DNA of 61,033 nucleotides from Treponema sp. Its GTDB lineage: Bacteria; Spirochaetota; Spirochaetia; Treponematales; Treponemataceae. A program made the translations under genes and the position numbers. Under the pieces are notes generated by a model, which did not search any database, was not told the DNA's origin, and saw only the letters and a program-made list of their open reading frames with translations. Where the stretch lies: assembly GCA_024693045.1 (NCBI GenBank), contig JAILLQ010000054.1:1-61033 (forward strand), read 5' to 3'. The stretch's first letter is position 1; every line of letters starts with the position of its first letter. Of the stretch, positions 44,935-53,839 are shown one piece after another.

Positions 44935-46800
44935 ATGAAATATTCTAAAACTACCAAACTTTCAATCTTCTTAATTTCTGTTGGCATTATACTTTCAGTA
45001 ACAGTAGCTTCTCTTACCTTGTTTAAAACTCAAATGTCAAAACTTCTTAGACAATATTCGATTACAAATATCATGGAAACACAGTCATTATATACAGATT
45101 CATTAAAACAGCAATTTGATTACCTTTTTAATATGCTTGAATCTCAAGCCCGCTATTTTGAAAAAATGGATTTAAACGACGATTCTCAGTTAAAATCCGC
45201 AATTACAAAAACAAAAGGTTTGAATGATTTTAAGAAAATAGCAATTTCGAACATAAAGGGCGTTACTACAAACTATACAGGACAAGGTTTGGCAAACCTA
45301 AGAAACAAGCCTTTCTTTATAGACTGTCTTGTAAGTGGTCAAAACAGTATTTCAAACAGAATTGAATTTGACGAAAACCTTGAGCCTATTCTTTCTTTGG
45401 CCTTCCCTATAAAAGAAGGTGAGATTGTAAAAGCTGTTTTATCTGGAACTATTTCTTACAATATGCTAAAAGATATTTTCAAAACACAACTTTTCAATGG
45501 ACAGTGTTACACATACATTATTGCTAACGACGGTAACATCGTTTTCTGCAACAAAGACAAGAAAAAACTTCTCTACAATGTAAACTTTTATGATTATCTT
45601 TTGAATAACTCAATTGATAGCAAAGAAGATACAGATTCCATGAAAATTGCAGTAATAAATCATAAGACAGGCTCCATGGAACTCGAATGCAAAGATGCAC
45701 AAAAAATCTTTACCTACGCTCCTTTGAACATCAACGACTGGTACATTATATCTGTACTGCCTGTTAATTACATTAAACACCAGCAAAGTTCAATTACAAG
45801 ACTGGTAGTTGCTCTTCTGATTGTACTCATATTCTCTCTTTTAATCTTCCTCTTCTTAACTTTCATGCTTTATCTAAGAAGTTCTACTATTGAAAAAGAT
45901 AATGAAAGACTAATAATAGCAAACAATCAGAGCCAGTCTTTAATTTTTGAATACGATATCTTTAAGAAATCTGTAGATTTTTCTGGAGATACTCAATTTA
46001 TTCTGGGAACTGACAAAAAAACTTTCCCTTCTGAATACATTAGTAACGAATACTTTAAAAGAGTTCACCCAGACGACTTTTCTATTACCCACGAACTATT
46101 AACTTCAATTAGAAACGGCGTAAAAACTTTTAGTGCAGAATTCCGCTATAAAACTTTTTCGAATGAATACATATGGGTAAAGATGTCTGGTTCCTTGATA
46201 AAAAGCGACAAAGGTACAGCTCAGAAATTTATAGGAAGCATTACAAATGTAAATGCGCAAATGCTGCACGAACAGGAACTGATTTCAATTGCGGAAAACG
46301 ACAATCTTACAGGACTTTTCAACAAAACTGCAATGGAACAAAAAATTCAGGAAGAACTTTCTTCCGCTTCAAATACAAAATCTGCCCTATTTATAATTGA
46401 CCTGGATAATTTTAAGCAGGTAAATGACCAGCTGGGGCACCTAACAGGGGATATGGCAATTAAGGACGCAGCTAAAAAACTGACCCTTATTTTCTCTGAA
46501 AAAGATTATATTGGTCGTTTTGGAGGGGATGAATTCTGTATTCTTCTAAGACTGAGTGATAGCTTAGACCAAAAAACAATTGATAGAATTATAAAAGGAA
46601 AAATCAAAAGCCTGGTAAGCCTTTTAAGTGAAGATTATTTTGATGACACAATTTCGGTTCATGTCAGTGCCAGCGTAGGAATTGCCATTTGCCCAGATCA
46701 CGGCTCTTCTTATGAAGAACTCTTCCACAATGCAGACCAGGCTCTGTATTCTGTAAAGCAAAACGGCAAAGACGGATATAAAATCTATTCACCAGAATAA
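44935..46800 (+). CDS. Membrane diguanylate cyclase (dCache-PAS-GGDEF)
   Basis: The 621-residue protein has a membrane segment near 8-30, an extracytoplasmic dCache-like sensor to about 280, a second membrane segment near 287-313, a PAS-like domain (FIGSITNVNAQML closes it, with KRVHPDDFSI) and a GGDEF domain. The active site RFGGDEF near 545 is complete, but the residue that would start the I-site RxxD is Ser (SEKD), so product inhibition is probably lost. It senses an external ligand and makes c-di-GMP. An SD (ggag) is present. Confidence 0.92.
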   Translation: MKYSKTTKLSIFLISVGIILSVTVASLTLFKTQMSKLLRQYSITNIMETQSLYTDSLKQQFDYLFNMLESQARYFEKMDLNDDSQLKSAITKTKGLNDFKKIAISNIKGVTTNYTGQGLANLRNKPFFIDCLVSGQNSISNRIEFDENLEPILSLAFPIKEGEIVKAVLSGTISYNMLKDIFKTQLFNGQCYTYIIANDGNIVFCNKDKKKLLYNVNFYDYLLNNSIDSKEDTDSMKIAVINHKTGSMELECKDAQKIFTYAPLNINDWYIISVLPVNYIKHQQSSITRLVVALLIVLIFSLLIFLFLTFMLYLRSSTIEKDNERLIIANNQSQSLIFEYDIFKKSVDFSGDTQFILGTDKKTFPSEYISNEYFKRVHPDDFSITHELLTSIRNGVKTFSAEFRYKTFSNEYIWVKMSGSLIKSDKGTAQKFIGSITNVNAQMLHEQELISIAENDNLTGLFNKTAMEQKIQEELSSASNTKSALFIIDLDNFKQVNDQLGHLTGDMAIKDAAKKLTLIFSEKDYIGRFGGDEFCILLRLSDSLDQKTIDRIIKGKIKSLVSLLSEDYFDDTISVHVSASVGIAICPDHGSSYEELFHNADQALYSVKQNGKDGYKIYSPE

Positions 46801-46805
46801 GAATA

Positions 46806-46837
46806 AGGCCATCTTCAATTTGAAGGTGGCTTTTTTT
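46806..46837 (+). terminator. Intrinsic terminator after the GGDEF gene
   Basis: AAGGCCATCTTCA and TGAAGGTGGCTT pair with a short loop, and seven T follow. Confidence 0.85.
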
Positions 46838-46868
46838 ATAACTTATATATCTTTTTTATGAAATTTGC

Positions 46869-46874
46869 TAAAAT
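46869..46874 (+). promoter_or_regulatory. Extended -10 of purD, six bases from the ATG
   Basis: TGC-TAAAAT ends 6 nt before ATG 46881; no SD is present. Confidence 0.55.
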
Positions 46875-46880
46875 AAAACT

Positions 46881-48212
46881 ATGAATATTATTGTTGTTGG
46901 AAACGGCGGGCGAGAACATACCATTGCATGGAAAATCGCTCAGAGTGAAAAGGTTGAAAAGGTTGTTTGTGTTCCTGGAAACGGCGGAACTGCAAACGAA
47001 AATAAGTGCAAAAATGTAGAAATCAAAGAATGTGACTACATTAAAGAAGGTGAAAATCCTTACACTGCAATTGCAAAACACGAAAACTGTACTCTAGCAG
47101 TAATTGGACCGGAAGATCCTTTGGCAGAAGGCTTAGCTGACGTTTTCTGGAATGCAGGAATTCCTTGTGTAGGTCCTAAGAAAGCTGGTGCACAGCTTGA
47201 AGCTAGTAAAGATCTTTCAAAAGAATTTATGGAAAAATACGGAGTTGCCTGTGCAGCTTCTAAAACATTTACAGATAAAAAAGCTGCAGAAGAATATGTA
47301 AAACAGCACGGAGCACCAATCGTAATTAAAGCTGATGGACTTGCAGCAGGAAAGGGCGTAGTTGTAGCTGCCACAGAAAAAGAAGCTCTAGATGCTATTA
47401 CAGATTTAATGGAAAGCGGAAGAGTTGGTAACGCAGGTCAAAAGCTTGTTATTGAAGATTACCTTAAAGGAGTTGAAATTTCAGTCCTTGCTGCAGTAAG
47501 CGTAACTCCTGACAATCCTGAAAAAGCTTGCATTCTTCCTTTCCTTCCTTCCCGTGACCACAAGCGTCTTATGGACGGAGCAAAAGGGCCAAATACAGGC
47601 GGAATGGGAACAGTTTGTCCTTTGGACGATGTAACAGACCAGATGATGGCTGAATTCAATAAAACATGTCTTGAACCAACACTTAAAGGGCTTATCGCAG
47701 AAAAATTCGATTACCGCGGATTTATTTTCTTTGGGGTTATGCTTACAAAAGAAGGTCCAAAGCTTCTTGAATACAATGTACGCCTTGGAGACCCAGAAAC
47801 CCAGTCTGTACTTCCTTTGATGGATTTTGACTTTGTAGAAATGTGTCAGGCAATTACAGACGGAAGCCTGAAGGACTTTAAGTTCAGCTGGAAAAAAGGC
47901 TACCAGGTAAGTCCTGTTGTAGTTTCTGGCGGATACCCGGGAAGTTATCCGAAGGGTAAAAAAATCACTCTTGATAATGAAAAGATTTCTGCTTCTGGTG
48001 CAAAAATTTTCGTTGCTGGAGCTATAATTGACCGCAGAGCTGGTGATAACACAATGGTTACTAGTGGCGGACGAGTTTTATGCTGCTCTACTTTCGGAAA
48101 AACTTTTGACCAGGCTTGGAAAAACGCTTATTCTGCAATAGAGGGCGTAAAATTCGAAGGAGCCTTCTATCGCAAAGATATAGGTCTTCCAGGTGCTGCG
48201 GAAAGCAACTAG
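46881..48212 (+). CDS. purD: Phosphoribosylamine--glycine ligase
   Basis: The 443-residue ATP-grasp enzyme joins phosphoribosylamine and glycine in purine synthesis step two. It begins MNIIVVGNGGREHTIAWKI, has IGPEDPLAEGLADVF near 75, and ADGLAAGKGVVVAAT near 152 for ATP. LLEYNVRLGDPETQSVLPLM near 293 is the ligand site. It lacks neighbouring pur genes here, which is unusual for purD. A TAAAAT extended -10 stands 6 nt before the ATG with no SD, so a leaderless mRNA is likely. A terminator follows it. Confidence 0.96.
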   Translation: MNIIVVGNGGREHTIAWKIAQSEKVEKVVCVPGNGGTANENKCKNVEIKECDYIKEGENPYTAIAKHENCTLAVIGPEDPLAEGLADVFWNAGIPCVGPKKAGAQLEASKDLSKEFMEKYGVACAASKTFTDKKAAEEYVKQHGAPIVIKADGLAAGKGVVVAATEKEALDAITDLMESGRVGNAGQKLVIEDYLKGVEISVLAAVSVTPDNPEKACILPFLPSRDHKRLMDGAKGPNTGGMGTVCPLDDVTDQMMAEFNKTCLEPTLKGLIAEKFDYRGFIFFGVMLTKEGPKLLEYNVRLGDPETQSVLPLMDFDFVEMCQAITDGSLKDFKFSWKKGYQVSPVVVSGGYPGSYPKGKKITLDNEKISASGAKIFVAGAIIDRRAGDNTMVTSGGRVLCCSTFGKTFDQAWKNAYSAIEGVKFEGAFYRKDIGLPGAAESN

Positions 48213-48222
48213 AGAATAGACA

Positions 48223-48267
48223 AAAAACTTCTGCATACAGGCATGAACTTGTATTGCAGAAGTTTTT
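48223..48267. terminator. Intrinsic terminator after purD
   Basis: AAAAACTTCTGCA and TGCAGAAGTTTTT are a perfect 13-bp stem with a 19-base loop and T runs at both ends. Confidence 0.85.
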
Positions 48268-48411
48268 ATGAAAAAAAATTAATTTCAATCTGTCGATCAG
48301 AAAAATCATAATTTTTAAGAATTAATCTGCTTCCCGGAGCAGGTAACTCCACATTCGAAATCTTATCTACAAGAAAAGGAAATAAATTAAATAAGTTATC
48401 TTTTATAACAT
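48266..48411 (-). pseudogene. Possible 3' gene remnant on the minus strand
   Basis: A minus-strand frame without an ATG stays open for about 48 codons and ends at a TAA at 48266-48268 with the protein-like ELPAPGSRLILKNYDFSDR. There is no start codon, SD or known family. It may be the tail of a decayed gene, or chance. Confidence 0.25.
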
Positions 48412-48491
48412 TGTAAAGATGAAAAAAAACAAATTATAGAACAAAAAATATTTATAAAAGGAACAATAAATTTACTATAAGGCAAATAAGA

Positions 48492-48713
48492 ATGAGAAAA
48501 ATCTTCTATCGATATGCTAATAATAAAACCAACAACTTGAACTAGCCCAGCAAAAAAAACATTAGTCGTTCATTATTAGGATTTGGTCTGGGTTATTTAC
48601 TTACAGGTTCGTTAGTAGGCGCAATACCAACCGCAATATGTTTTGCAATAGGATCAGGAATTGTATCGTATAAATCTGGAGGAATTGCAATTGGATATAC
48701 TAGGAAAGACTAA
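48492..48713 (+). pseudogene. Small membrane-type ORF with an in-frame amber stop
   Basis: ATG 48492 opens a 73-residue frame interrupted by one TAG at 48543-48545. After the stop the frame reads SLLGFGLGYLLTGSLVG and further Gly-rich hydrophobic stretches, with two likely membrane segments, and ends at TAA 48711. It overlaps the TTG start of the next gene by 23 nt. The compact coding-like sequence on both sides of one stop suggests a recent nonsense mutation. No family is recognised. Confidence 0.45.
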
Positions 48714-49398
48714 ATATATTATATTTGCATTCATAAGTTGTGCACTGCCTGTTTTTGCACAAACAAACAACTCAGATAGGACAAATGAAATTGCTGGAGA
48801 TGCAGTTGAGGCACTTTTGTTCAAATGTGCCTCTGTAAAAACAGCTGACTATCCTTATGAATATACAGAACGAAATTATTTTTTTGACAAAGATACAAAA
48901 AACTATGATTTGTGTAAATATCTCGCGCTAGAAACAAACATATCTTTTCTTCTGTATGAAACAATAGATTATCTTGGATATGAACTGGGATTAAAAGCAA
49001 CTCTTTTACCAATTTTGGGTGTAAAAGCAGATGCATTTCTATTACAAAATTCTAACTGTGATTTTGTTGGAAATGGAAAAGCGGGGGTTTTCATCCCCCT
49101 TATGAGACATGATTTCTTCAACCTTTCGATAGGCGCATCCTGGTGTTTCTTCGTTGATTTTGGTTACACGAATGGTTGTGCTGTTGATCTGTCCCTTAAA
49201 ATGTTTCCAATAAAACCTCTTTCGTTAGAATTTAATTTTGTTGAACATTGTTATGATCAGTCATTCAAGTTTAACGATGAATTGTATAGCGAATTTTCTG
49301 TAAAAACAGGTTTTCTAGTCAAAGCAATAGAATTCTATGCAGAATGGCGTTATTTTCGTGGAAATATGTGGGGGCTAGGAGTTCGAAGATACTTTTAA
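48691..49398 (+). CDS. Exported protein, possible outer-membrane beta-barrel
   Basis: I use TTG 48691 (235 residues) because ggagga stands 8 nt before it; TTG 48661 would add ten residues without an SD. The signal peptide (ILGKTKYIIFAFISCALPVFA) is cleaved before QTNNSD. The mature part alternates polar and hydrophobic residues (KAGVFIPLMRHDFFNLSIGAS, SLKMFPIKPLSLEFNFVEH) and ends in Phe, as outer-membrane barrels do. No known family is recognised. Confidence 0.6.
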   Translation: MDILGKTKYIIFAFISCALPVFAQTNNSDRTNEIAGDAVEALLFKCASVKTADYPYEYTERNYFFDKDTKNYDLCKYLALETNISFLLYETIDYLGYELGLKATLLPILGVKADAFLLQNSNCDFVGNGKAGVFIPLMRHDFFNLSIGASWCFFVDFGYTNGCAVDLSLKMFPIKPLSLEFNFVEHCYDQSFKFNDELYSEFSVKTGFLVKAIEFYAEWRYFRGNMWGLGVRRYF

Positions 49399-49445
49399 AA
49401 AGGAGTAAAATAAAAAAAGCAAGCATTCCAGACGGGGTTAGCTGT

Positions 49446-49651
49446 TCGCTACGCGAACTACCAGTTTTAGGAGAAAACTCGCATAGGAGGAACGCAAAAA
49501 AAAGCGGTTCTCGTTCTGCTCGGGGTTACATGAATAGAACGAAAACCGCAAGGTATTTATTAAAAGACGGACGCTTACTAAACCGCCTTTTTATTCATAT
49601 CAAGCCGCATGAGGCTTTTAAGAAGAGGCATAATAGCTTCTTCTTTTTTAT
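49446..49651. other. Structured intergenic region between the exported protein and amt-PII
   Basis: The 253-bp spacer 49399-49651 has no credible gene. It holds gttcgc/gcgaac at 49449-49463, a 14-bp near-perfect stem gcggttctcgttct with agaacgaaaaccgc at 49504-49550, the hairpin aagcc/ggctt at 49601-49617, and AAGAAG/CTTCTT with T6 at 49619-49650, which looks like the terminator of amt on the minus strand. The 49504-49550 stem could be a small RNA or a repeat-borne hairpin. Confidence 0.45.
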
Positions 49652-51433
49652 TTAGTACTGTAATGCAGAGTAGCCTTCTTCACCTGTACGAATCTTTATT
49701 ACATTGTCTACTTCGTATACAAAAATCTTTCCATCACCTATGTGACCGGTATACAAAGTCTTTTTAGCAGCTTCAATTACAGATCTAACAGGAACCTTTG
49801 TAACTACCATTTCAACCTTAATCTTTGGAACAAGATTAATTTCAACAGGAGTTCCTCGGTAATATTCACTAGCCCCCTTCTGAAGTCCACAACCCATAAC
49901 ATTGATAACTGTCATTCCTGTTACGCCGATTGCATTCATTGCAGCCTTGAGTTCATCGAACTTTCTCTGGCGAGTTACAATTACAATCTTTGTAAACTTA
50001 GCATCTTTTGGAGCTGTATTTGTAACAGGAACAGCCTTTTCAACAGGAATGGCTCCTTCAGGAAGTTTAACTCCAGCAACGATAGCTTCTTCGATTTCTT
50101 CTTCGCTGTAAGACATATTGAATCCTGCAAAAGCAGTATCAAGTCCGTGTTCAAACTTATCAAGACCTACAATTTCTTCTTCTGCTGTTACACGAAGACC
50201 AATTGTTTTCTTAAGGATATAGAATACGATAGTAATTGTTACAACTGTCCAAAGAATTGTTATTCCCATACCGCCAAGCTGCTTAATAAGCTGTGTAAAT
50301 CCACCGCCGTAGAAAAGTCCCTTGTCGATTCCTGCAACTGCAAATCCAGGTGCTGCATCTGTAGCAAAAAGACCTACTGCAATAGTTCCCCAGATACCGT
50401 TCATCATATGAACACCAACTGCACCTACAGGGTCATCAATGTGAAGAACATAATCCATAAGCCAGATTCCAAAGATTACAAGTAAACCGGCAATAAGACC
50501 AATAATTGCAGCACCACCACAGTCTGTAACATCACAAGGAGCTGTAATAGCTACAAGACCTGCCAAAGATGCGTTCAAACACATTGAAACATCAGGCTTT
50601 CCATACTTTACCCATGTAAAAATCATAGCTGTTACTGTTGCTACAGCAGGTGCTACTGTTGTAGTAAGAAGAACTGAACCTAATGTAGGAAGGTCAGTTG
50701 CTGCAGCACCGTTGAATCCGTACCAGCCGAACCAAAGAATAAAACAACCTAAAGCACCGTTGGCAATGTTAGAACCTGGGAAGGCGTGAACCTTTGTTAC
50801 CTTTCCTGAAGAATCGCGGTCAAACTTACCGATGCGGGCTCCAAGCATTGCTGCTCCAATCAAAGCACAAATACCACCAACCATATGGATACAGTTTGAA
50901 CCAGCATAATCATGGAATCCCCACTGAGCCAAGAAACCGCCACCCCATGTCCAGTGAGCTTCTATTGGGTAAATAATTCCAGAAATAATTGCAGAATACA
51001 AACAATATGTAGAAAACTTTGTTCGTTCAGCCATTGCACCAGAAACGATTGTTGCAGTAGTAGCACAGAAAACTAAGTTGAAAACAAAACCGGAAAAGTC
51101 AAAGTTTGCATAATCACTGAATACACTGAATCCAGGCTTACCAAGTACCGACCAAATTCCACGGCTTACATCACCTGTAACAGGATCTGTATATGAAAGC
51201 ATGAATGAAGCACCAATAAGGAACCACATAACAGTACCAATACAAAAGTCCATCAAGTTTTTCATGATGATGTTGCCGGTATTTTTTGCACGGGTAAAAC
51301 CTGCTTCTACCATAGCAAAACCAGCCTGCATCCAGAATACCAGTGCAGCACCGATCAAAAACCATACGCTAAAAGTTGTAGCGTTTGCAGATTCAACTGC
51401 ACTAGCAATCATCTGTCCAATCTCTTCTGTCAT
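49652..51433 (-). CDS. amt: Ammonium transporter Amt fused to a C-terminal PII (GlnB) domain
   Basis: ATG 51433 has ggagg 5 nt before it and gives 593 residues. Residues about 10-430 are an Amt channel with some eleven membrane segments (WMQAGFAMVEAGFTRAKNTG near 30, HWTWGGGF near 148, GGICALIG near 180). After a linker, residues about 477-593 are a PII protein: FTKIVIVTRQRKFDELKAAM, a T-loop ASEYYRGTPVEINLVPKIKVEM, and GHIGDGKIFVYEV. The PII T-loop lacks the uridylylated Tyr51 (PVEI instead of AEYMV). It imports ammonium, with built-in nitrogen/energy gating. Its leader holds a terminator. Confidence 0.94.
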   Translation of the reverse strand: MTEEIGQMIASAVESANATTFSVWFLIGAALVFWMQAGFAMVEAGFTRAKNTGNIIMKNLMDFCIGTVMWFLIGASFMLSYTDPVTGDVSRGIWSVLGKPGFSVFSDYANFDFSGFVFNLVFCATTATIVSGAMAERTKFSTYCLYSAIISGIIYPIEAHWTWGGGFLAQWGFHDYAGSNCIHMVGGICALIGAAMLGARIGKFDRDSSGKVTKVHAFPGSNIANGALGCFILWFGWYGFNGAAATDLPTLGSVLLTTTVAPAVATVTAMIFTWVKYGKPDVSMCLNASLAGLVAITAPCDVTDCGGAAIIGLIAGLLVIFGIWLMDYVLHIDDPVGAVGVHMMNGIWGTIAVGLFATDAAPGFAVAGIDKGLFYGGGFTQLIKQLGGMGITILWTVVTITIVFYILKKTIGLRVTAEEEIVGLDKFEHGLDTAFAGFNMSYSEEEIEEAIVAGVKLPEGAIPVEKAVPVTNTAPKDAKFTKIVIVTRQRKFDELKAAMNAIGVTGMTVINVMGCGLQKGASEYYRGTPVEINLVPKIKVEMVVTKVPVRSVIEAAKKTLYTGHIGDGKIFVYEVDNVIKIRTGEEGYSALQY

Positions 51434-51459
51434 AAAGACCTCCATTTTTCTCTCCGAAT

Positions 51460-51514
51460 AAAAAAAGGCGCGCAGACAATATCTGGAATTTCCAAATACT
51501 ATCTGCACGCCCTT
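51460..51514 (-). terminator. Leader terminator just upstream of the amt-PII RBS
   Basis: On the minus strand AAGGGCGTGCAGATA pairs (with G-U pairs) with TGTCTGCGCGCCTT over about 15 bp and seven U follow. The U run ends about 15 nt from the ggagg RBS. It can end read-through from glnN or attenuate amt. Confidence 0.8.
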
Positions 51515-51518
51515 GTGC
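51505..51518 (-). promoter_or_regulatory. Alternative hairpin overlapping the amt leader terminator
   Basis: On the minus strand GCAC-AAGGGC-GTGC forms a 4-bp stem with a six-base loop with A at position 1 and G at position 4. The loop and 3' arm are the terminator's 5' arm, so the two structures exclude each other. Confidence 0.4.
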
Positions 51519-51581
51519 TTTTCTTTTTTCAATCTTTAATAAATTAAAAATCAAAAAATTAATTCTTTCTAATAATTTACT

Positions 51582-51621
51582 AGATTCTTCTTATCAGATC
51601 TTTCTCCAATAAGAAGAATCT
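51582..51621 (-). terminator. Hairpin after glnN
   Basis: AGATTCTTCTTAT and ATAAGAAGAATCT pair over 13 bp. It lies just past the glnN stop and lacks a U tract. Confidence 0.55.
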
Positions 51622-51651
51622 TAAAGAAGGCATTTCTGCCATTCGTAAAAC

Positions 51652-53739
51652 TTATACTCTATAGAGCAAATCTTCGTAGCAAGGATATGGCTTATATTCT
51701 TCACCAATCAATGGTTCGATTTCATCTGCTACAGCTCTTGTTTCTGCCATCATTGGAAGAACTTTATCTACATAAGCTCTAGCTACTGCCATTCCATCTC
51801 CAGCTCCCTTTGCAGAAAGGTGAACTTTAGAAAGTTCTTCTGCCTTTTCAGAAAGAGCACCTGTAAGAGCATCAAGTTTAGAAAGCAATGATGTTTCTGC
51901 ACTTGCCTTTGCTCCTGGAACAACTGATTTCAAATCAACTACAGTCTTGCTAACAGCTGCAATGTACTTATATGCAGCAGGAAGAATGTCCTTGTTTATC
52001 ATTTCGAGCATTGTTTCAACTTCGATATTCAAAACCTGACTGTATTTTTCAAGTTTGATTTCGTAGTGACTTTCCATCTCTTCTTTTGTGTATACACCCA
52101 TTTCTGTAAAGAGTTTTACGTTCTTTGCATCAAGATAGTGTGCTACAGCATCAGGAGTTGTTTTAAGTTCAAGAAGTCCGCGTTTAGCAGCTTCAACTTT
52201 CCAAGATTCATCGTAACCGTTTCCGTTGAATACAATTCTCCAGTGAGCTTTTACTTCTCTTTCAATAAGAGTGTTCAAAGCCTTGTCAAAATCCTTAGCA
52301 CCTTCAAGTTCATCAGCAAATTCCTTGAGAGTATAAGCAACAATTGCATTCAAAGTTGTATTTGGACCTGCAATTGAAAGGCTTGAACCACAAGAACGGA
52401 ATTCAAACTTGTTACCTGTAAAGGCAAATGGTGAAGTTCTGTTTCGGTCTGTAGAATCCTTTGGAATTGGTGGCAGAATATCTACACCAATAGTCATCTT
52501 TGAAGTCTTGTCATTAGAATAAGAAGTTCCATCTTTGATTGATTCCAAAACCTTGTGAAGTTCATCACCAAGATATACAGAAATAATTGCTGGAGGCGCT
52601 TCGTTTGCTCCAAGACGGTGATCGTTTCCGGCACTTGCTACAGAAATGCGAAGCAAATCCTGGTTTTCATCTACAGACTTGATGATAGCTGTAAGGAAAA
52701 GAAGGAACTGTGCGTTGCTTTCTGGAGTTTTTCCTGGTTCAAGAAGGTTTTCACCTTCGTTTGTGCTCATTGACCAGTTGTTGTGCTTACCTGAACCGTT
52801 TACACCGGCAAATGGTTTTTCGTGCAAAAGGCATTCAAGACCGTGGCGTTTTGCAACTTTCTTCATTACTTCCATTGTAAGCTGGTTCTGGTCTACAGAA
52901 AGGTTTGTTGTACTGAAGATTGGAGCCATTTCGTGCTGAGCTGGAGCAACTTCATTGTGTTCTGTTTTAGAAAGAACTCCGTACTTCCACAAGGTTTCGT
53001 TCAAATCTTCCATGTATTTTACGATGCGTGGATTTAAAGCTGCAAAGTACTGGTCATCCATTTCCTGACCTTTAGAAGGTTTTGCACCGAACAATGTGCG
53101 GCCTGTCATTCTAAGGTCTTTGCGCTGAGCCCACAAGTCATGGTCTACAATAAAGTATTCCTGTTCTGGACCAACAGTTGTTGCAACATGGCTTACATCT
53201 TTTCCAAAAAGTTTAAGAACGCGTTTTGCCTGTTCATCCAAAGCTTCCATTGAGCGAAGCAGTGGAGTTTTCTTGTCCAAAGCTTCACCTGTATAAGAAC
53301 AGAAAGCAGTAGGAATACAAAGAGTGTGTTCCTTAATAAATGGATAAGAAGTTGGATCCCATACTGTATATCCGCGGGCTTCGAATGTTGCACGATGACC
53401 ACCATTAGGGAAAGAAGAAGCATCTGGTTCACCCTTTACAAGCTCCTTTCCGCTGAAGGTCATAATTACAGTTCCATCATCCTGAGGATTAATGAAAGAG
53501 TCGTGTTTTTCTGCTGTGATACCAGTCAAAGGCTGGAACCAGTGTGCAAAGTGTGTAGCCCCATTTTCAATAGCCCATTCTTTCATAGCATGAGCAACTA
53601 CATTAGCTACTTCCAACTGGAGAGGTTCACCGTTATCCAAAGTTTTTTTAAGAGCTTTGAATGTTTCTTTTGGTAAACGTTCTTTCATTGTCTCCTGATT
53701 AAAAACCAAAGAACCAAAAAGTTTTGGTACGTCTGTCAT
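51652..53739 (-). CDS. glnN: Glutamine synthetase type III
   Basis: The 695-residue protein is GSIII, typical of Bacteroidetes, spirochaetes and some clostridia, and larger than GSI. Conserved parts are [19 protein letters not shown] near 85, [13 protein letters not shown] near 187, [14 protein letters not shown] near 263, [13 protein letters not shown] near 318 and [21 protein letters not shown] near 426. It makes glutamine from glutamate and ammonium with ATP. The leader has a TTGAAT-17-TATAAA promoter followed at once by a terminator hairpin and an aggagg RBS. The Amt-PII gene lies directly downstream. Confidence 0.97.
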   Translation of the reverse strand: MTDVPKLFGSLVFNQETMKERLPKETFKALKKTLDNGEPLQLEVANVVAHAMKEWAIENGATHFAHWFQPLTGITAEKHDSFINPQDDGTVIMTFSGKELVKGEPDASSFPNGGHRATFEARGYTVWDPTSYPFIKEHTLCIPTAFCSYTGEALDKKTPLLRSMEALDEQAKRVLKLFGKDVSHVATTVGPEQEYFIVDHDLWAQRKDLRMTGRTLFGAKPSKGQEMDDQYFAALNPRIVKYMEDLNETLWKYGVLSKTEHNEVAPAQHEMAPIFSTTNLSVDQNQLTMEVMKKVAKRHGLECLLHEKPFAGVNGSGKHNNWSMSTNEGENLLEPGKTPESNAQFLLFLTAIIKSVDENQDLLRISVASAGNDHRLGANEAPPAIISVYLGDELHKVLESIKDGTSYSNDKTSKMTIGVDILPPIPKDSTDRNRTSPFAFTGNKFEFRSCGSSLSIAGPNTTLNAIVAYTLKEFADELEGAKDFDKALNTLIEREVKAHWRIVFNGNGYDESWKVEAAKRGLLELKTTPDAVAHYLDAKNVKLFTEMGVYTKEEMESHYEIKLEKYSQVLNIEVETMLEMINKDILPAAYKYIAAVSKTVVDLKSVVPGAKASAETSLLSKLDALTGALSEKAEELSKVHLSAKGAGDGMAVARAYVDKVLPMMAETRAVADEIEPLIGEEYKPYPCYEDLLYRV

Positions 53740-53751
53740 TTTGACCTCCTG

Positions 53752-53815
53752 AAAAAATAAAAGGCGATGTGAATTTCGCTAAAAGAATAATTTTAGAAAA
53801 ATTCACATCGCCTTT
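53752..53815 (-). terminator. Leader terminator just upstream of the glnN RBS
   Basis: On the minus strand a perfect 17-bp stem (AAAGGCGATGTGAATTT with AAATTCACATCGCCTTT) is followed by TATTTTTTC and then the aggagg RBS. It lies downstream of the glnN promoter, so it can act as an attenuator. Confidence 0.85.
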
Positions 53816-53820
53816 GATGT
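53805..53820 (-). promoter_or_regulatory. Alternative hairpin overlapping the glnN leader terminator
   Basis: ACATC-AAAGGC-GATGT forms a 5-bp stem with a six-base loop that has A at position 1 and G at position 4. It begins at the predicted transcription start and uses the terminator's 5' arm. Confidence 0.45.
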
Positions 53821-53839
53821 TGGTATTTTTATACAACAT
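53817..53839. promoter_or_regulatory. Dyad overlapping the glnN -10 and start site
   Basis: ATGTTG and CAACAT are inverted repeats 11 bp apart, with a further near-match (TAT/ATA) inside. The dyad covers the -10 TATAAA, so it could be a repressor operator. Confidence 0.35.

Noticed and set aside
48543..48545. Pyrrolysine or programmed amber read-through
   Set aside because: No supporting element is seen in the window; a nonsense mutation or sequencing error is simpler.
49344..49655. 103-residue plus-strand ORF after the exported protein
   Set aside because: It overlaps the previous gene, has no SD, and reads through several hairpins and a terminator; low-complexity end.
49742..50485. 247-residue plus-strand ORF opposite amt-PII
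   Set aside because: Cys/Asn/Ser-rich antisense shadow with no SD or family features.
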